This document shows positions 8,321 to 16,924 of a DNA stretch of 58,960 bases, piece by piece. Within the stretch, counting starts at the first letter, position 1. The number at the start of each line of letters is the position of its first letter. Under the pieces are notes generated by a model. It worked only from the letters and a program-made list of their open reading frames with translations, was not told the origin of the DNA and did not search any database. The translations under genes were made by a program, and so were the position numbers. The stretch is from Castellaniella sp041677825 (lineage in GTDB: Bacteria > Pseudomonadota > Gammaproteobacteria > Burkholderiales > Burkholderiaceae_B): contig NZ_JBAYPG010000023.1 in assembly GCF_041677825.1 (NCBI RefSeq), positions 1 through 58,960 on the forward strand, written 5' to 3'.

Positions 8321-9505
8321 TCATTCACACGCTTCCACCGAACACGTCGCCAGGATCACTTCTTCGCCATCGACCACCTTGGCGACGTAGAATGGAAAAT
8401 CCAGCTGGTGGTCGATACCGTAGAGTTCCTTGCCGGTCCAGTTCAGCGTACCGAGGGCACCTTCGAAATTGGAAAGGTTCTCCATTTCCTGGCTGACCCT
8501 GGCAGAATCAGTCACTGTCCCAGCACGACGCATGGCCTCGAACAGCATCTTGGTGCCGTCATAGAATGACGGGCTGAAACCATTCATCGCCGAGTTGTAC
8601 TTCGCAGCATATGCATCGATATACGCCTTGGTCGAGGGACGCTCCAGGCTCAACGGTGTGTGCACCAGCATACCCTCCGCGGCATCCTTGCCCGCTACGT
8701 TGACGATATCGACCGTCGCTGGCCCGGCAGTGCGCACGATTTTGCCCGTGAAGCCCAATTCACGAGCCTGTTTGACGATCAGGCCAGCGGTCACGGGAGA
8801 ATTGCCATCCAGTTCGATGGCATCGATATTCTTTGCCAACATGCGTGTCAACAAAGGCACGAAATCGACGCGATCACGCTCGAAAAGCTCAACAGCCGCC
8901 AGATCTGCACCTGCCTGACTGTACGATTTCTTCAAATCGACCACGATGGACTGGCCCGTTTCATCATTCGGAAACAGGCCGCCCACTGTCTTGATGCCTT
9001 GTGTCCTGACCAGCCAGTCGATCTGCGGTTGCGACATCTCAAGCGTCGTGGCCACAACGCGATAACTATAGGGCTTGTCGGCCCCCAGGGCCTTGGGCGT
9101 GAAAGCCATCATGATCGTGATCACGCCATTTTTTTCTGTGATCGGCTGAACTGCTGCGGCCGGGGCCGACCCCATCGGGCCAATCATGAATTTGACCCCA
9201 TCCTCGAAAATCAGACGATTGGCTGCAGTGACGGCCTCATTGGCCTGGTATTTATCGTCATATGCAACCAGTTCGACCTTGTATTTCTTTCCTGCAACGT
9301 CGAGCCCGCCCAGCGCATTGACCTCGTCTATCGCCAGTTCGGCGCCGTTCTTCATTGCAGCGCCCCATGCAGCACCAGGCCCCGACAAGGTGACGAGAGT
9401 ACCCAGCTTCAGCGTATCCTGCGCCACGGCGAGGCCGGAGATCGACAGCAGCAACGCAGTTATACACACGGCATGAAAACCCGTGGAAAGCCTGTGAATG
9501 GACAT
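8321..9505 (-). CDS. Periplasmic Leu/Ile/Val-type substrate-binding protein (copy 2)
   Basis: This is a tandem paralogue of the 7064-8248 protein, of exactly the same length (394 residues) and, by eye, around three quarters identical. Shared stretches include LSGPGAAWG, VAYDDKYQANEAVT, ELFERDRVDFVPLLTRM and ELDGNSP. The signal peptide is MSIHRLSTGFHAVCITALLL with likely cleavage after GLAVAQ. The start at 9505 has GGGG six bases upstream; longer readings to 9592 run into the probable promoter. It is the first gene of the transporter operon, with a leader of about 60 nt from the predicted transcription start. Differences from copy 1 are scattered, so the two may bind different but related solutes. 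Confidence 0.9.
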   Translation of the reverse strand: MSIHRLSTGFHAVCITALLLSISGLAVAQDTLKLGTLVTLSGPGAAWGAAMKNGAELAIDEVNALGGLDVAGKKYKVELVAYDDKYQANEAVTAANRLIFEDGVKFMIGPMGSAPAAAVQPITEKNGVITIMMAFTPKALGADKPYSYRVVATTLEMSQPQIDWLVRTQGIKTVGGLFPNDETGQSIVVDLKKSYSQAGADLAAVELFERDRVDFVPLLTRMLAKNIDAIELDGNSPVTAGLIVKQARELGFTGKIVRTAGPATVDIVNVAGKDAAEGMLVHTPLSLERPSTKAYIDAYAAKYNSAMNGFSPSFYDGTKMLFEAMRRAGTVTDSARVSQEMENLSNFEGALGTLNWTGKELYGIDHQLDFPFYVAKVVDGEEVILATCSVEACE

Positions 9506-9558
9506 ATTTTCCCCAACCCTCCGACTAGAAAAACCCTGGAACATCTTGATGAATTTCT

Positions 9559-9617
9559 TTGTATACAACTGCATGTTAAATGATCTGGTCATGGATAGAA
9601 TCTAGGGTCTACCCTTA
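9559..9617 (-). promoter_or_regulatory. Promoter of the transporter operon with two palindromic elements
   Basis: Three elements are seen. TTGTATACAA (9559-9568) is a perfect palindrome matching the FadR-type GntR operator form (GT..AC core). A -10-like TAACAT on the minus strand lies at 9573-9578. A second palindrome at 9602-9617 reads CTAGGGT-CT-ACCCTTA. The predicted start of transcription is near 9566, inside the first palindrome, which puts the second centred near -43. The same elements with the same spacing recur at 18465-18523. Confidence 0.65.
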
Positions 9618-9686
9618 AATAACAGGCCGGTGGTGATAAACAATCCGAACCGAACGGTGCTGTCGATGAAAAGTCGCCCAGCCACC

Positions 9687-11111
9687 CTAGAATGCAGATA
9701 TTTCCCGCAGTTGGTCAGTGTCTGTACCTGATGTGAATAATGCGGTGATGCGCGTGATGTCATCAATGGTTTCCAGTGAACCCATGAGCCGGAAAGCAGC
9801 TCTGGCATTGTCTTCTGGAATCAGGATCTGCGCGCAGTGTCCGAATTTTTCCCACATTTCGGCGTCCGACATCGGATTTGAACGCCCCCGACCCACGGTA
9901 CTATCGAGAGAATCCACAATGCGGCGGCCGTTCTTCAGATTGAGTTGTATCTCAGCCCCGAACTGCCCGCCCTGTGCATCGGCATCCTGATCCAGAGGCA
10001 TGACCTGCATATTGGCCATGAGCTGCCTTACAGATGCTTCGAAAATGGCATCATCCAGAAAATGCGCCAAGCTGACGTGCCGGCTGACAAGCGCACGGGC
10101 AACAGCGTACTGAATTGAAAACTTCGCTTCAAGAGACGATGTCGGGTTCGGGTTATTCGTGTGTGGCAATCGGCGTCGATGCGTTTTCACCACGATGTCG
10201 CGGATGCTGTCAACGGGCAGGTCGTATGCCTGCTGGATCTTCAGTGCCACCATGACGGCAGGGTGTGTGCTGCCACAGCAGGGGAACTGCTTCAGGCCCA
10301 TGTCCATCCCAAGCACTTCCAGCGGCTCCGCCCATCCAGCCAGCATCGCTGACGGATCATGCATGCCGGGCCCGTTGTAGACATCCAGAAAACCCTGCCT
10401 GTGCTCCAGTGCCCCGATGTTTGCACTGTACCCACGCTCGGCCAGCAAGGCACTGAACAGGCCCTGACGGGCACACTGGCCGATATGCAATGGTTTGGTC
10501 ATGGTGCCGAAGTTGGCCTTGATGCCCGCCGCCATCGAAGCAGCCAGAGCCAAAGCCACAGCCATCCTTGATTGATCAAGGCCGATGAGATACCCGCAGG
10601 CAGCACTGGCACCAAAAACCCCCAGCGTCGATGTAGGATGCCAACCCTTCTCATAATGTACGAAATTGACTGCGCGTGCGATTTTGATCTCGGTTTCGAC
10701 ACCCACGACATAGGCATCAATCACTTGCCGACCCGATGCTCCCCGCTCTTCTGCAAGCGCAAACAGTGGAGCAACCAGAGGCGCCGACTGGTGCCCTCCA
10801 AATGGCTGGCTGAAGTCGTCAAAATCCAATGCATGCGAACTGGTGCCATTGATGAGCGCAGCATCCAGCGCCGAGGTTTTCCGGGCACAACCGAACACGG
10901 TGGACTGTCCGGGGGCCTGCGCAAGCCCCGACAGCCCATACAGCAGTTTGACCGCTGGCTCGGTCATGCCAGCCAGGGTGACCCCGATCGTGTCGATAAT
11001 CGCCAGCTTGGACAGCCGCACGGCCTCGTCCGTAATGGACGCCAGCGGAAACCTGCAAATTCGTTCTGCAAGCTGCTCGGCCAGGGGCGAATCTGATTCA
11101 ATAGCCACCAT
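9687..11111 (-). CDS. MmgE/PrpD family protein (copy 2)
   Basis: The 474-residue protein has the classical family segments SHALDFDDF, EKGWHPTSTLGVFGASAA and EAKFSIQYAVARAL. It keeps the PrpD-like GWHPTST motif, unlike copy 1 at 1125-2543, so the two copies are divergent rather than a recent duplication. ATG at 11111 is preceded by GGGAG; an in-frame start at 11162 lacks a ribosome-binding site. It follows the TcuA-like flavoprotein by 66 bp. A role in hydrating, dehydrating or decarboxylating an unsaturated di- or tricarboxylate fits both family and neighbour. Confidence 0.85.
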   Translation of the reverse strand: MVAIESDSPLAEQLAERICRFPLASITDEAVRLSKLAIIDTIGVTLAGMTEPAVKLLYGLSGLAQAPGQSTVFGCARKTSALDAALINGTSSHALDFDDFSQPFGGHQSAPLVAPLFALAEERGASGRQVIDAYVVGVETEIKIARAVNFVHYEKGWHPTSTLGVFGASAACGYLIGLDQSRMAVALALAASMAAGIKANFGTMTKPLHIGQCARQGLFSALLAERGYSANIGALEHRQGFLDVYNGPGMHDPSAMLAGWAEPLEVLGMDMGLKQFPCCGSTHPAVMVALKIQQAYDLPVDSIRDIVVKTHRRRLPHTNNPNPTSSLEAKFSIQYAVARALVSRHVSLAHFLDDAIFEASVRQLMANMQVMPLDQDADAQGGQFGAEIQLNLKNGRRIVDSLDSTVGRGRSNPMSDAEMWEKFGHCAQILIPEDNARAAFRLMGSLETIDDITRITALFTSGTDTDQLREISAF

Positions 11112-11177
11112 ATTGCTCCCGCGTGGCCAGCGGCCCCAACGGGCCCCTGGCATGTTCTTCATGTGGACGATAATTAC

Positions 11178-12662
11178 TCAGGCTGCATAAGCGGCGGCAC
11201 TTTCGCCAGCCAATTTGCCAAAGACCGAGCCCGACATCAAGCCAGTCCCACCTGGATAGTTCTCATAGAAAAGCCCCCCCACCAACTCTCCAGCAGCGTA
11301 GAGGCCAGGAATCGATTGATCTGTAAGGTCCTGCACTTCACCCTTCAGATTGATCTGCAGACCGCCAAAGGTGAACGTGATGCCTGTCGTTGTGACAAAG
11401 GCGACGTAAGGCGGCTTGACCAGCGGCAACGCCCAATTCGATTTGGGCGGCGTGATGCCCGTTGTTTTCTTTCCGTCCAGAATTGCCGGGTTGTAGGGCT
11501 GATCGCCGCAGGCGGCGTTGTATTCTGCCACGGTGGCTGCCAGTGCAGAAGGATCCAGCCCAAGTTGCTCTGCCAGACCTTCGATGGTGTCGGACTCGGC
11601 CTTGGTGACCTGCTTGATGCGATATTCATCGCGCAGCATGTCGACCGTTTGCTGATCGAAAATCTGGATGGCGGTGCGTTCGCGCTGTTTCATGATTTCA
11701 GCACCGAACTTCGCATAGGTCAGGTTGCGGTAGTCTTCCCCTTCATCGACAAAACGCCTGGAGTCCAGATTCACCATGATCCCCAGGGGGTAGGAATGCT
11801 TCTGGAAATTATCGAGCACCCAGCGATCGCCATAGGGCGGTGCCGAAATGTCCCACTCGCAGGAATGACAGCCGGACCAGTTTCCATAAGGACGCGCACC
11901 CGCTTCGATGGCCATGAAGATGCCCGCACCCATATTGTGTCGCGTGCCACGCACCCGACAGAGATCCCATCCGGGCCCTAGATAGCGAACGCGCATCTCC
12001 GGATTGGATTCAAAGCCACCACACGCAAGGATGACCGCCTTGGCGCCAATTTCACTGTACCCTTCAGGGGTCAGCACACGCACCCCGGTGATCGAACGGT
12101 CCTCCTGTTGCACCAGCCCGACGGCAGCCGTGCTGTAGCGGACTTCGACACCGAGCTTGTTCAGACGCTCGATCTCGGACGTCACCAATCCGGCGCCGCC
12201 GCCAACCGCCTCGATGTTGACGCCGCCATAAAAGTGGTGTTTGCCATCGACCATGAATGATTGGCGCCCATACATCGGCAGAAAACGCACGCCATGGCTC
12301 CTGAGCCAACCCATGGTGGCCCGGGACTTGTCGATCAGGAGCCAGGCCAGATCCTCTTGCGATTGCCCCTTCGTGACGTCCATGAGTTGATCGAAAAAGA
12401 ATTGGCGATCGTGTGGAGGCAAGACGATCTTTTCCTTTTCCTCTTCTGTCAGGTCGATCAGGATGTCCTTGCACACGTCATCCAGCCCGTCATGGGCAAA
12501 GCGGAATCCTCCCGCGGTAAAAAATGAATTGCCACCCATTTCCCCTTCCGGTGCACTTTCGAGCACAAGAACCTTTGCGCCATTTTCATGCGCGGAAAGT
12601 GCGGCACAGAGGGCTGCGTTCCCAGCGCCTACAACAATTACATCGTAATGAGTCTCTGACAT
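11178..12662 (-). CDS. FAD-dependent oxidoreductase, tricarballylate dehydrogenase (TcuA)-like
   Basis: The 494-residue flavoprotein has an N-terminal Rossmann FAD site (DVIVVGAGNAALCAALSA, GxGxxA at residues 12-17), the GGNSFFTAGGFR segment typical of the fumarate reductase/TcuA group and a C-terminal GLYAAGELVGG FAD motif. TcuA oxidises tricarballylate to cis-aconitate; a product of that kind would be a natural substrate for the adjacent MmgE/PrpD protein. ATG at 12662 has GGAGGG upstream; the longer reading from 12710 does not. No tcuB-like electron-transfer partner is adjacent. Other members act on steroids or fumarate, so the substrate is only suggested. Confidence 0.75.
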   Translation of the reverse strand: MSETHYDVIVVGAGNAALCAALSAHENGAKVLVLESAPEGEMGGNSFFTAGGFRFAHDGLDDVCKDILIDLTEEEKEKIVLPPHDRQFFFDQLMDVTKGQSQEDLAWLLIDKSRATMGWLRSHGVRFLPMYGRQSFMVDGKHHFYGGVNIEAVGGGAGLVTSEIERLNKLGVEVRYSTAAVGLVQQEDRSITGVRVLTPEGYSEIGAKAVILACGGFESNPEMRVRYLGPGWDLCRVRGTRHNMGAGIFMAIEAGARPYGNWSGCHSCEWDISAPPYGDRWVLDNFQKHSYPLGIMVNLDSRRFVDEGEDYRNLTYAKFGAEIMKQRERTAIQIFDQQTVDMLRDEYRIKQVTKAESDTIEGLAEQLGLDPSALAATVAEYNAACGDQPYNPAILDGKKTTGITPPKSNWALPLVKPPYVAFVTTTGITFTFGGLQINLKGEVQDLTDQSIPGLYAAGELVGGLFYENYPGGTGLMSGSVFGKLAGESAAAYAA

Positions 12663-12713
12663 TGTTTGGCCCTCCAAGTGCCAACCAGCTTTCGATCGAT
12701 AAACCATCATGAC

Positions 12714-12744
12714 ACCCTAGAACGCTAATGTACACAAAAGTATA
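12714..12744 (-). promoter_or_regulatory. Probable promoter of the flavoprotein operon
   Basis: A -10-like TATACT on the minus strand lies at 12739-12744, giving a predicted start near 12732 and a leader of about 70 nt. TGTACACAA at 12729-12737 overlaps that start, a near match to the GTATACAA element at the other two island promoters. ACCCTAG at 12714-12720 is a half-site of the second palindrome, but it sits downstream of the predicted start and without its partner half. Confidence 0.4.
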
Positions 12745-12799
12745 TCTAGGTATATTTCGTATGGTATGTGAAATCGGGATATCAATCAAGGCCTGTCGA

Positions 12800-13789
12800 T
12801 CAGCCTGCAGCCAGCACGGACTTGCCGATCTGACGCCGCTCTTCGAGAGCGGCATGGGCCTGGGGGAGATCATCGAACGTATGGCGTGAACCGATGGTCA
12901 GGCGCAAGGTGCCGTCTTGCAGCGCATGAAACAGATCATCCGCTCGGGACTGCACCATGGCACCATCCGCGAGATAGTCGGCCAGCCGGGGACGCGTCAG
13001 GAACAATGATCCCGCCTCACCCAGTTCGATCGGATCCAGATCCTGCACCGAGCCTGATACGGAGCCGAAATTGACCACAAGCCCACGTTTCCGCGTGGCC
13101 CGGAAGCTGTCGCGCAGTGTCGAGCGACCTACAGCATCGAAAACCACATCCACGCCAGCGCCAGCCGTCAGTTCCCTGACAGCATCCGCAAACTGCCCGC
13201 CACCGTATACCAACACATGGTCTGCACCGCAGGCCTTTGCAATGTCCGCCTTGGCGGCCGTACTGGCAGTGGCAAACACCGTGGCACCAGCGCGCTTGGC
13301 GAGTTGCACCAGCAACTGACCGATACCCCCGGATGCAGCATGCACCAGACAGCTCCGGCCTGGACGCAGGCGCCCCAGATCGTTGCACAGGTAATGCGCC
13401 GTACTACCCTGAAAGAGCAGGGCCGCTGCCGAATCGAAGCCCACGGCCTCTGGAATGCGCGCCAGTCGCGTCACAGGCACAAGAGCAAACTCCGCATAGC
13501 TGCCCCATGCGAGACACCAGGCCACACGCTCTCCCGCGTGCCATGCGTCAACACCCGGACCGACCCTGACGATATTGCCGGCCCCTTCCATACCCAGCGT
13601 CACGGGGATACGAACAGGATATGTCCTTGAATTTGCGTACTTTCCCTGACGGGTATGGACATCCATGAAATTGATGCCAGCAAAGGCAACACGCACCAGA
13701 ACTTCGCCCGGCCCTGGATCCGGAATCGGCACGTCCTGAAACAGCAGAACCTCAGGGCCGCCGTAGCGCTCGATACGAATGGCTTTCAA
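12800..13789 (-). CDS. Zinc-free MDR quinone oxidoreductase (Qor-like)
   Basis: The 329-residue protein has a GroES-like N-terminal domain (GEVLVRVAFAGINFMDVHTRQG) and an NAD(P)-binding Rossmann domain (VHAASGGIGQLLVQLAKRAG). It lacks the catalytic zinc ligands of alcohol dehydrogenases, which places it with NADPH:quinone reductase and enoyl reductase relatives. The start codon is TTG at 13789 with GGAG six bases upstream. It is the last gene of the five-gene operon that begins at 18397. A role reducing a conjugated double bond or quinone intermediate is plausible but not proven. Confidence 0.85.
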   Translation of the reverse strand: MKAIRIERYGGPEVLLFQDVPIPDPGPGEVLVRVAFAGINFMDVHTRQGKYANSRTYPVRIPVTLGMEGAGNIVRVGPGVDAWHAGERVAWCLAWGSYAEFALVPVTRLARIPEAVGFDSAAALLFQGSTAHYLCNDLGRLRPGRSCLVHAASGGIGQLLVQLAKRAGATVFATASTAAKADIAKACGADHVLVYGGGQFADAVRELTAGAGVDVVFDAVGRSTLRDSFRATRKRGLVVNFGSVSGSVQDLDPIELGEAGSLFLTRPRLADYLADGAMVQSRADDLFHALQDGTLRLTIGSRHTFDDLPQAHAALEERRQIGKSVLAAG

Positions 13790-13844
13790 ATTTCACTCCA
13801 TGTCAGTCAGCCACTGCAGCAGGCGCAGGGTGCGGCAGGCAGTG

Positions 13845-15023
13845 TCAGGACTGATCCATCATTGGTTGAGGGTAGGCTTGCCCGGCAAACAGGCGACGGG
13901 CGGTCCGGTAGAAATAGCCACGTTCGACATGCCAGCCCGCCGGCTTGTGTCTGACGACATCCGCGCCAGCAGACAAAACCCCTGAAGGCATGCCGATACG
14001 CACGGCCCCGCTGTGCACCGGACGCCGCTCCGGGGAACGCGTGACAGCATGCACGACTGATCCTTCGATGGCTGCGGCGGCGGCCAGGCAAAGCGAAACG
14101 GTCAACTGCACCGCCATATGGGGCTGACCGCTGGACAGCATCCGTACCGTGAGATCGACATCGTCGGCAGGCACGGTTTCACCCGCCAGGGTCATGAACG
14201 CTCGAGGCGGCGACACGAACCCCACAAAAGGCACGACACGCTTTGCACGAGCCTGTTCAAAATCTGCGGCAATCCCCATGGCCACCGAAGCTCGAATACG
14301 TATCTCTTCAAGCAAAGTCAGTATCTCGGGACATCCGTTCAGCACGGCTGGGGACTCTACGCCCGTCAGGCCGATATCAGATGCGCGGACAAATACGCAC
14401 GCATTCGCCGCATCGACCATGGACACTTCGAGGCGCCCCAGACCAGGAATCTCCAGAAACCGGGCCGCCTTGCCAGCTGGCAGCAAGGCACCTGTCGTCG
14501 CTCCCCCAGGATCCAGAAAATTCAACTGCACAGGGGCGCCCCGGCCCGCCACCCCCGGAATGGCCAGATCTCCAGCCACCTGGGCCCGCCCGTCCAGCAC
14601 CGGAAAACGAGCGTGGATGACCTTGCGGGTATTGACGTTGTGTATCCTGACCAGCGCGTCCCCATTGCTCACGGACACCAGACCTTCATCGACGGCAAAT
14701 GGCCCAATCGCCGACGACATATTGCCGCAATTGCCGCTGTAATCGACACGAGCCTCGTTGATCATGACCTGGGCAAATGTGTAGTCGACATCGGCATCGG
14801 GGCGCGAAGACGGCCCTACGACGCAGATCTTGGACAGGGATGAAATCCCGCCCCCCATGCCATTCAACTGACGTCCGTGCGGATCCGGGCTGCCCATCAA
14901 GGCCAGGAACAGCGCATCCCGTCGGGCCTGGCAATCGGGCAGGTCCCGTGCATGCAAGACCAGCCCCTTGCTCGTGCCGCCGCGCATGAAGACAGCCTTC
15001 ACCGGTTGCAATAGGGTTTCCAT
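13845..15023 (-). CDS. PrpF-family isomerase (methylaconitate / oxalomesaconate isomerase-like)
   Basis: The 392-residue protein has the PrpF fold marks FMRGGTSKG (residues 12-20), SSLSKICVV with a lysine at 65 matching the PrpF catalytic lysine, and the SGNCGNMSSA motif (96-105) with a candidate catalytic cysteine. Relatives isomerise double bonds in 2-methylaconitate, aconitate or 4-oxalomesaconate. With two MmgE/PrpD proteins and a TcuA-like enzyme nearby, an aconitate-type tricarboxylate is the favoured substrate. With the lactonase-like hydrolase at 2580-3644, an oxalomesaconate route is the alternative. It lies 24 bp after the epimerase-like gene. Confidence 0.85.
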   Translation of the reverse strand: METLLQPVKAVFMRGGTSKGLVLHARDLPDCQARRDALFLALMGSPDPHGRQLNGMGGGISSLSKICVVGPSSRPDADVDYTFAQVMINEARVDYSGNCGNMSSAIGPFAVDEGLVSVSNGDALVRIHNVNTRKVIHARFPVLDGRAQVAGDLAIPGVAGRGAPVQLNFLDPGGATTGALLPAGKAARFLEIPGLGRLEVSMVDAANACVFVRASDIGLTGVESPAVLNGCPEILTLLEEIRIRASVAMGIAADFEQARAKRVVPFVGFVSPPRAFMTLAGETVPADDVDLTVRMLSSGQPHMAVQLTVSLCLAAAAAIEGSVVHAVTRSPERRPVHSGAVRIGMPSGVLSAGADVVRHKPAGWHVERGYFYRTARRLFAGQAYPQPMMDQS

Positions 15024-15047
15024 CTATCAAGCCTTGTCTCGATGGTG

Positions 15048-16049
15048 TCATGAAGCCGGCGCGATATTGGCCTTTTGCCATTCCATCAGACGGCGCATGC
15101 CTTCCTCGAGAGGGACGTCGGCCCGCCAGCCGATCGTGCTTTCGGCCCTCTTCACATCAATTTGCAAGGCAGTGGCCGCGGCCGATTTGACCGCGCGGGT
15201 ATCGGCCTGGTACACAGGTTCGACATCGGCCTTGCCTGAAAGCCTGAGGGCCATTCTGGCGACTTCGGTTGAAGTCGTATCCACACCTGTGCCGATATTG
15301 ATCGACAGGTCATGCGCATCACTGACCATGGCCAGCATGCAGGCACGTGCCACATCGGACACGTATACGTAATCGTGAACCTCCTCGCCATCACCGAAGA
15401 TGACCGGCGCTTCACCACGAGCAACCTGATCGCAGATCTTGGCAACGAATACCGCATTGACGGCGCGCGCATGCTGGCGTGCGCCGTATACCGAAGAAAA
15501 CCGCAGGGCATTGAACTGCACGCCGTACTGCTTGGCGTACTGCGCACACAGGGACTCGCCAATGAGCTTGCTCGCGCCATACAACTTGGAAGCCGGCTGC
15601 AGATCGCAGGACACATAGCCCCTGTCCTCATCGAGGACGCCACCACCGGGCGTGCCATACACTGCAATCGAAGACGAAAAAATCACCCGGCGGACCTGAT
15701 TGAAGCGACACGCCTCGAGCGTATTCAACATCCCGATGACATTGACCGACAGGCCCGTCAGGGGATCCTTGGACATCGGCAAGGTCAGAAATCCAGCCAG
15801 TGCGAAAACGCCATCTACGCCCTCGGAGGCCTCCAGCAAATCGACCAGCCTGAGCACGTCACCCCGGATACGCGTGACCCGGGGCTCGTTTTCGAGATGG
15901 GCGATCGTGGCGGGCGTTCCAAGGGAGAAATTATCGAGCAGGCGGATTTCCCTGGCACCGGCCTGCAGCAGTACATCACAAATATGCGAGCCCACGAGGC
16001 TCGCACCCCCGGTAATCAAATAGCTTTTCCCTTCAATCGTTTCTGACAT
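15048..16049 (-). CDS. NAD-dependent epimerase/dehydratase (extended SDR)
   Basis: The 333-residue protein begins with the NAD site GGASLVGS (a GxxGxxG variant) and has the SDR active site S125-S127, Y157 and K161 (YGASK). The best resemblance is to UDP-glucose 4-epimerase-type enzymes and to the newer group acting on sugar acids. No sugar-nucleotide genes are near, and the operon is catabolic, so a non-nucleotide substrate is likely. ATG at 16049 follows AGGAG at good spacing. It is the third gene of the 18397-12800 operon. Confidence 0.8.
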   Translation of the reverse strand: MSETIEGKSYLITGGASLVGSHICDVLLQAGAREIRLLDNFSLGTPATIAHLENEPRVTRIRGDVLRLVDLLEASEGVDGVFALAGFLTLPMSKDPLTGLSVNVIGMLNTLEACRFNQVRRVIFSSSIAVYGTPGGGVLDEDRGYVSCDLQPASKLYGASKLIGESLCAQYAKQYGVQFNALRFSSVYGARQHARAVNAVFVAKICDQVARGEAPVIFGDGEEVHDYVYVSDVARACMLAMVSDAHDLSINIGTGVDTTSTEVARMALRLSGKADVEPVYQADTRAVKSAAATALQIDVKRAESTIGWRADVPLEEGMRRLMEWQKANIAPAS

Positions 16050-16095
16050 GCTGTTCTCCTGAATCTGAATTCATTTGCCTGAATTACCGGCAACA

Positions 16096-16869
16096 CTATC
16101 TGTAGCCACCACCGCCATTGACGTAAACGGTATCGGCTGTCATGAACTCGCACACGTTGGAGCACATGAAAAGAACCAATTCTGCAATTTCCGAAGGTCG
16201 CCCCAGTCGATTCATCGGCACGTCGGCCAGAAATTTCTGGGCAAGCTCGGCGGTGGTGCCCGAAGCCTTCTGAAAAGCGGTATCGAACGGTCCCGGCGAG
16301 ATCGACAGGCAGCGTATCCCTTCTTTCGCAAACTCGCGTGCCACACCCAGTGTGAGCGTTGTTACAGCCCCCTTGGCCGCGGCATAGTGTATGGAAGCGC
16401 CTGGCCCACCGCGCTTGACCGACATGCTGGATACGTTGACGATGACACCAAACTGGTGCTGCAACATGTGTGGCAGAACCGCTTGTGTCATGTTGAAAAC
16501 ACTCTTGAAATTCAGGTCGATCGCCAGGTTCAGTAAATCTTCGTCGATGTCCAGAAACTTCGAGCGTTTGAGGGCCGAACCGGCTGAATTGAACAGGAAG
16601 TCGATTTTTCCGTATTTCGCCATGGCCTGCTCTACAAGCCTGTTGATCTCCGGTCTCCGGGTGACGTCGGTTCGTATGAACTGGCTTTCCCCGCCCTCGG
16701 CGCGGATTGTTCCTGCGACGTCTTCCCCTGGACCCTCATCGATGTCCGCGCATACGACAGAGGCACCCTGCCCGCCGAACAGCAAGGCTGCTTCACGGCC
16801 CATGCCGCTGGCTGCGCCTGTGATCAGGATCACCTTGTCATCAAAATAATCACCATACCGTTTGATCAT
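16096..16869 (-). CDS. Classical short-chain dehydrogenase/reductase
   Basis: The 257-residue protein has the cofactor site TGAASGMG (residues 17-24), NSAG (94-97), an active-site serine in VNVSSMS and the Y162-x3-K166 pair. Asp42 after the second strand (CADID) suggests NAD(H) preference. It should oxidise a secondary alcohol or reduce a ketone. The start at 16869 has an AGAGAG upstream; the longer reading from 16959 overlaps the aldehyde dehydrogenase gene. It lies between the aldehyde dehydrogenase and the epimerase-like gene in one operon. Confidence 0.85.
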   Translation of the reverse strand: MIKRYGDYFDDKVILITGAASGMGREAALLFGGQGASVVCADIDEGPGEDVAGTIRAEGGESQFIRTDVTRRPEINRLVEQAMAKYGKIDFLFNSAGSALKRSKFLDIDEDLLNLAIDLNFKSVFNMTQAVLPHMLQHQFGVIVNVSSMSVKRGGPGASIHYAAAKGAVTTLTLGVAREFAKEGIRCLSISPGPFDTAFQKASGTTAELAQKFLADVPMNRLGRPSEIAELVLFMCSNVCEFMTADTVYVNGGGGYR

Positions 16870-16924
16870 GTTCGTGTTCTCTCTTCGAAAATAAAAAAAC
16901 AAAGCGTCCGGCCGATTCGGCAGC

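Noticed and set aside
12741..12754. TATATCTAGGTATA near-palindrome as a copy of the CTAGGGT operator
   Set aside because: It lacks the GGGT/ACCC core and the spacing to the GTACACAA element does not match the other promoters; it overlaps the likely -10.
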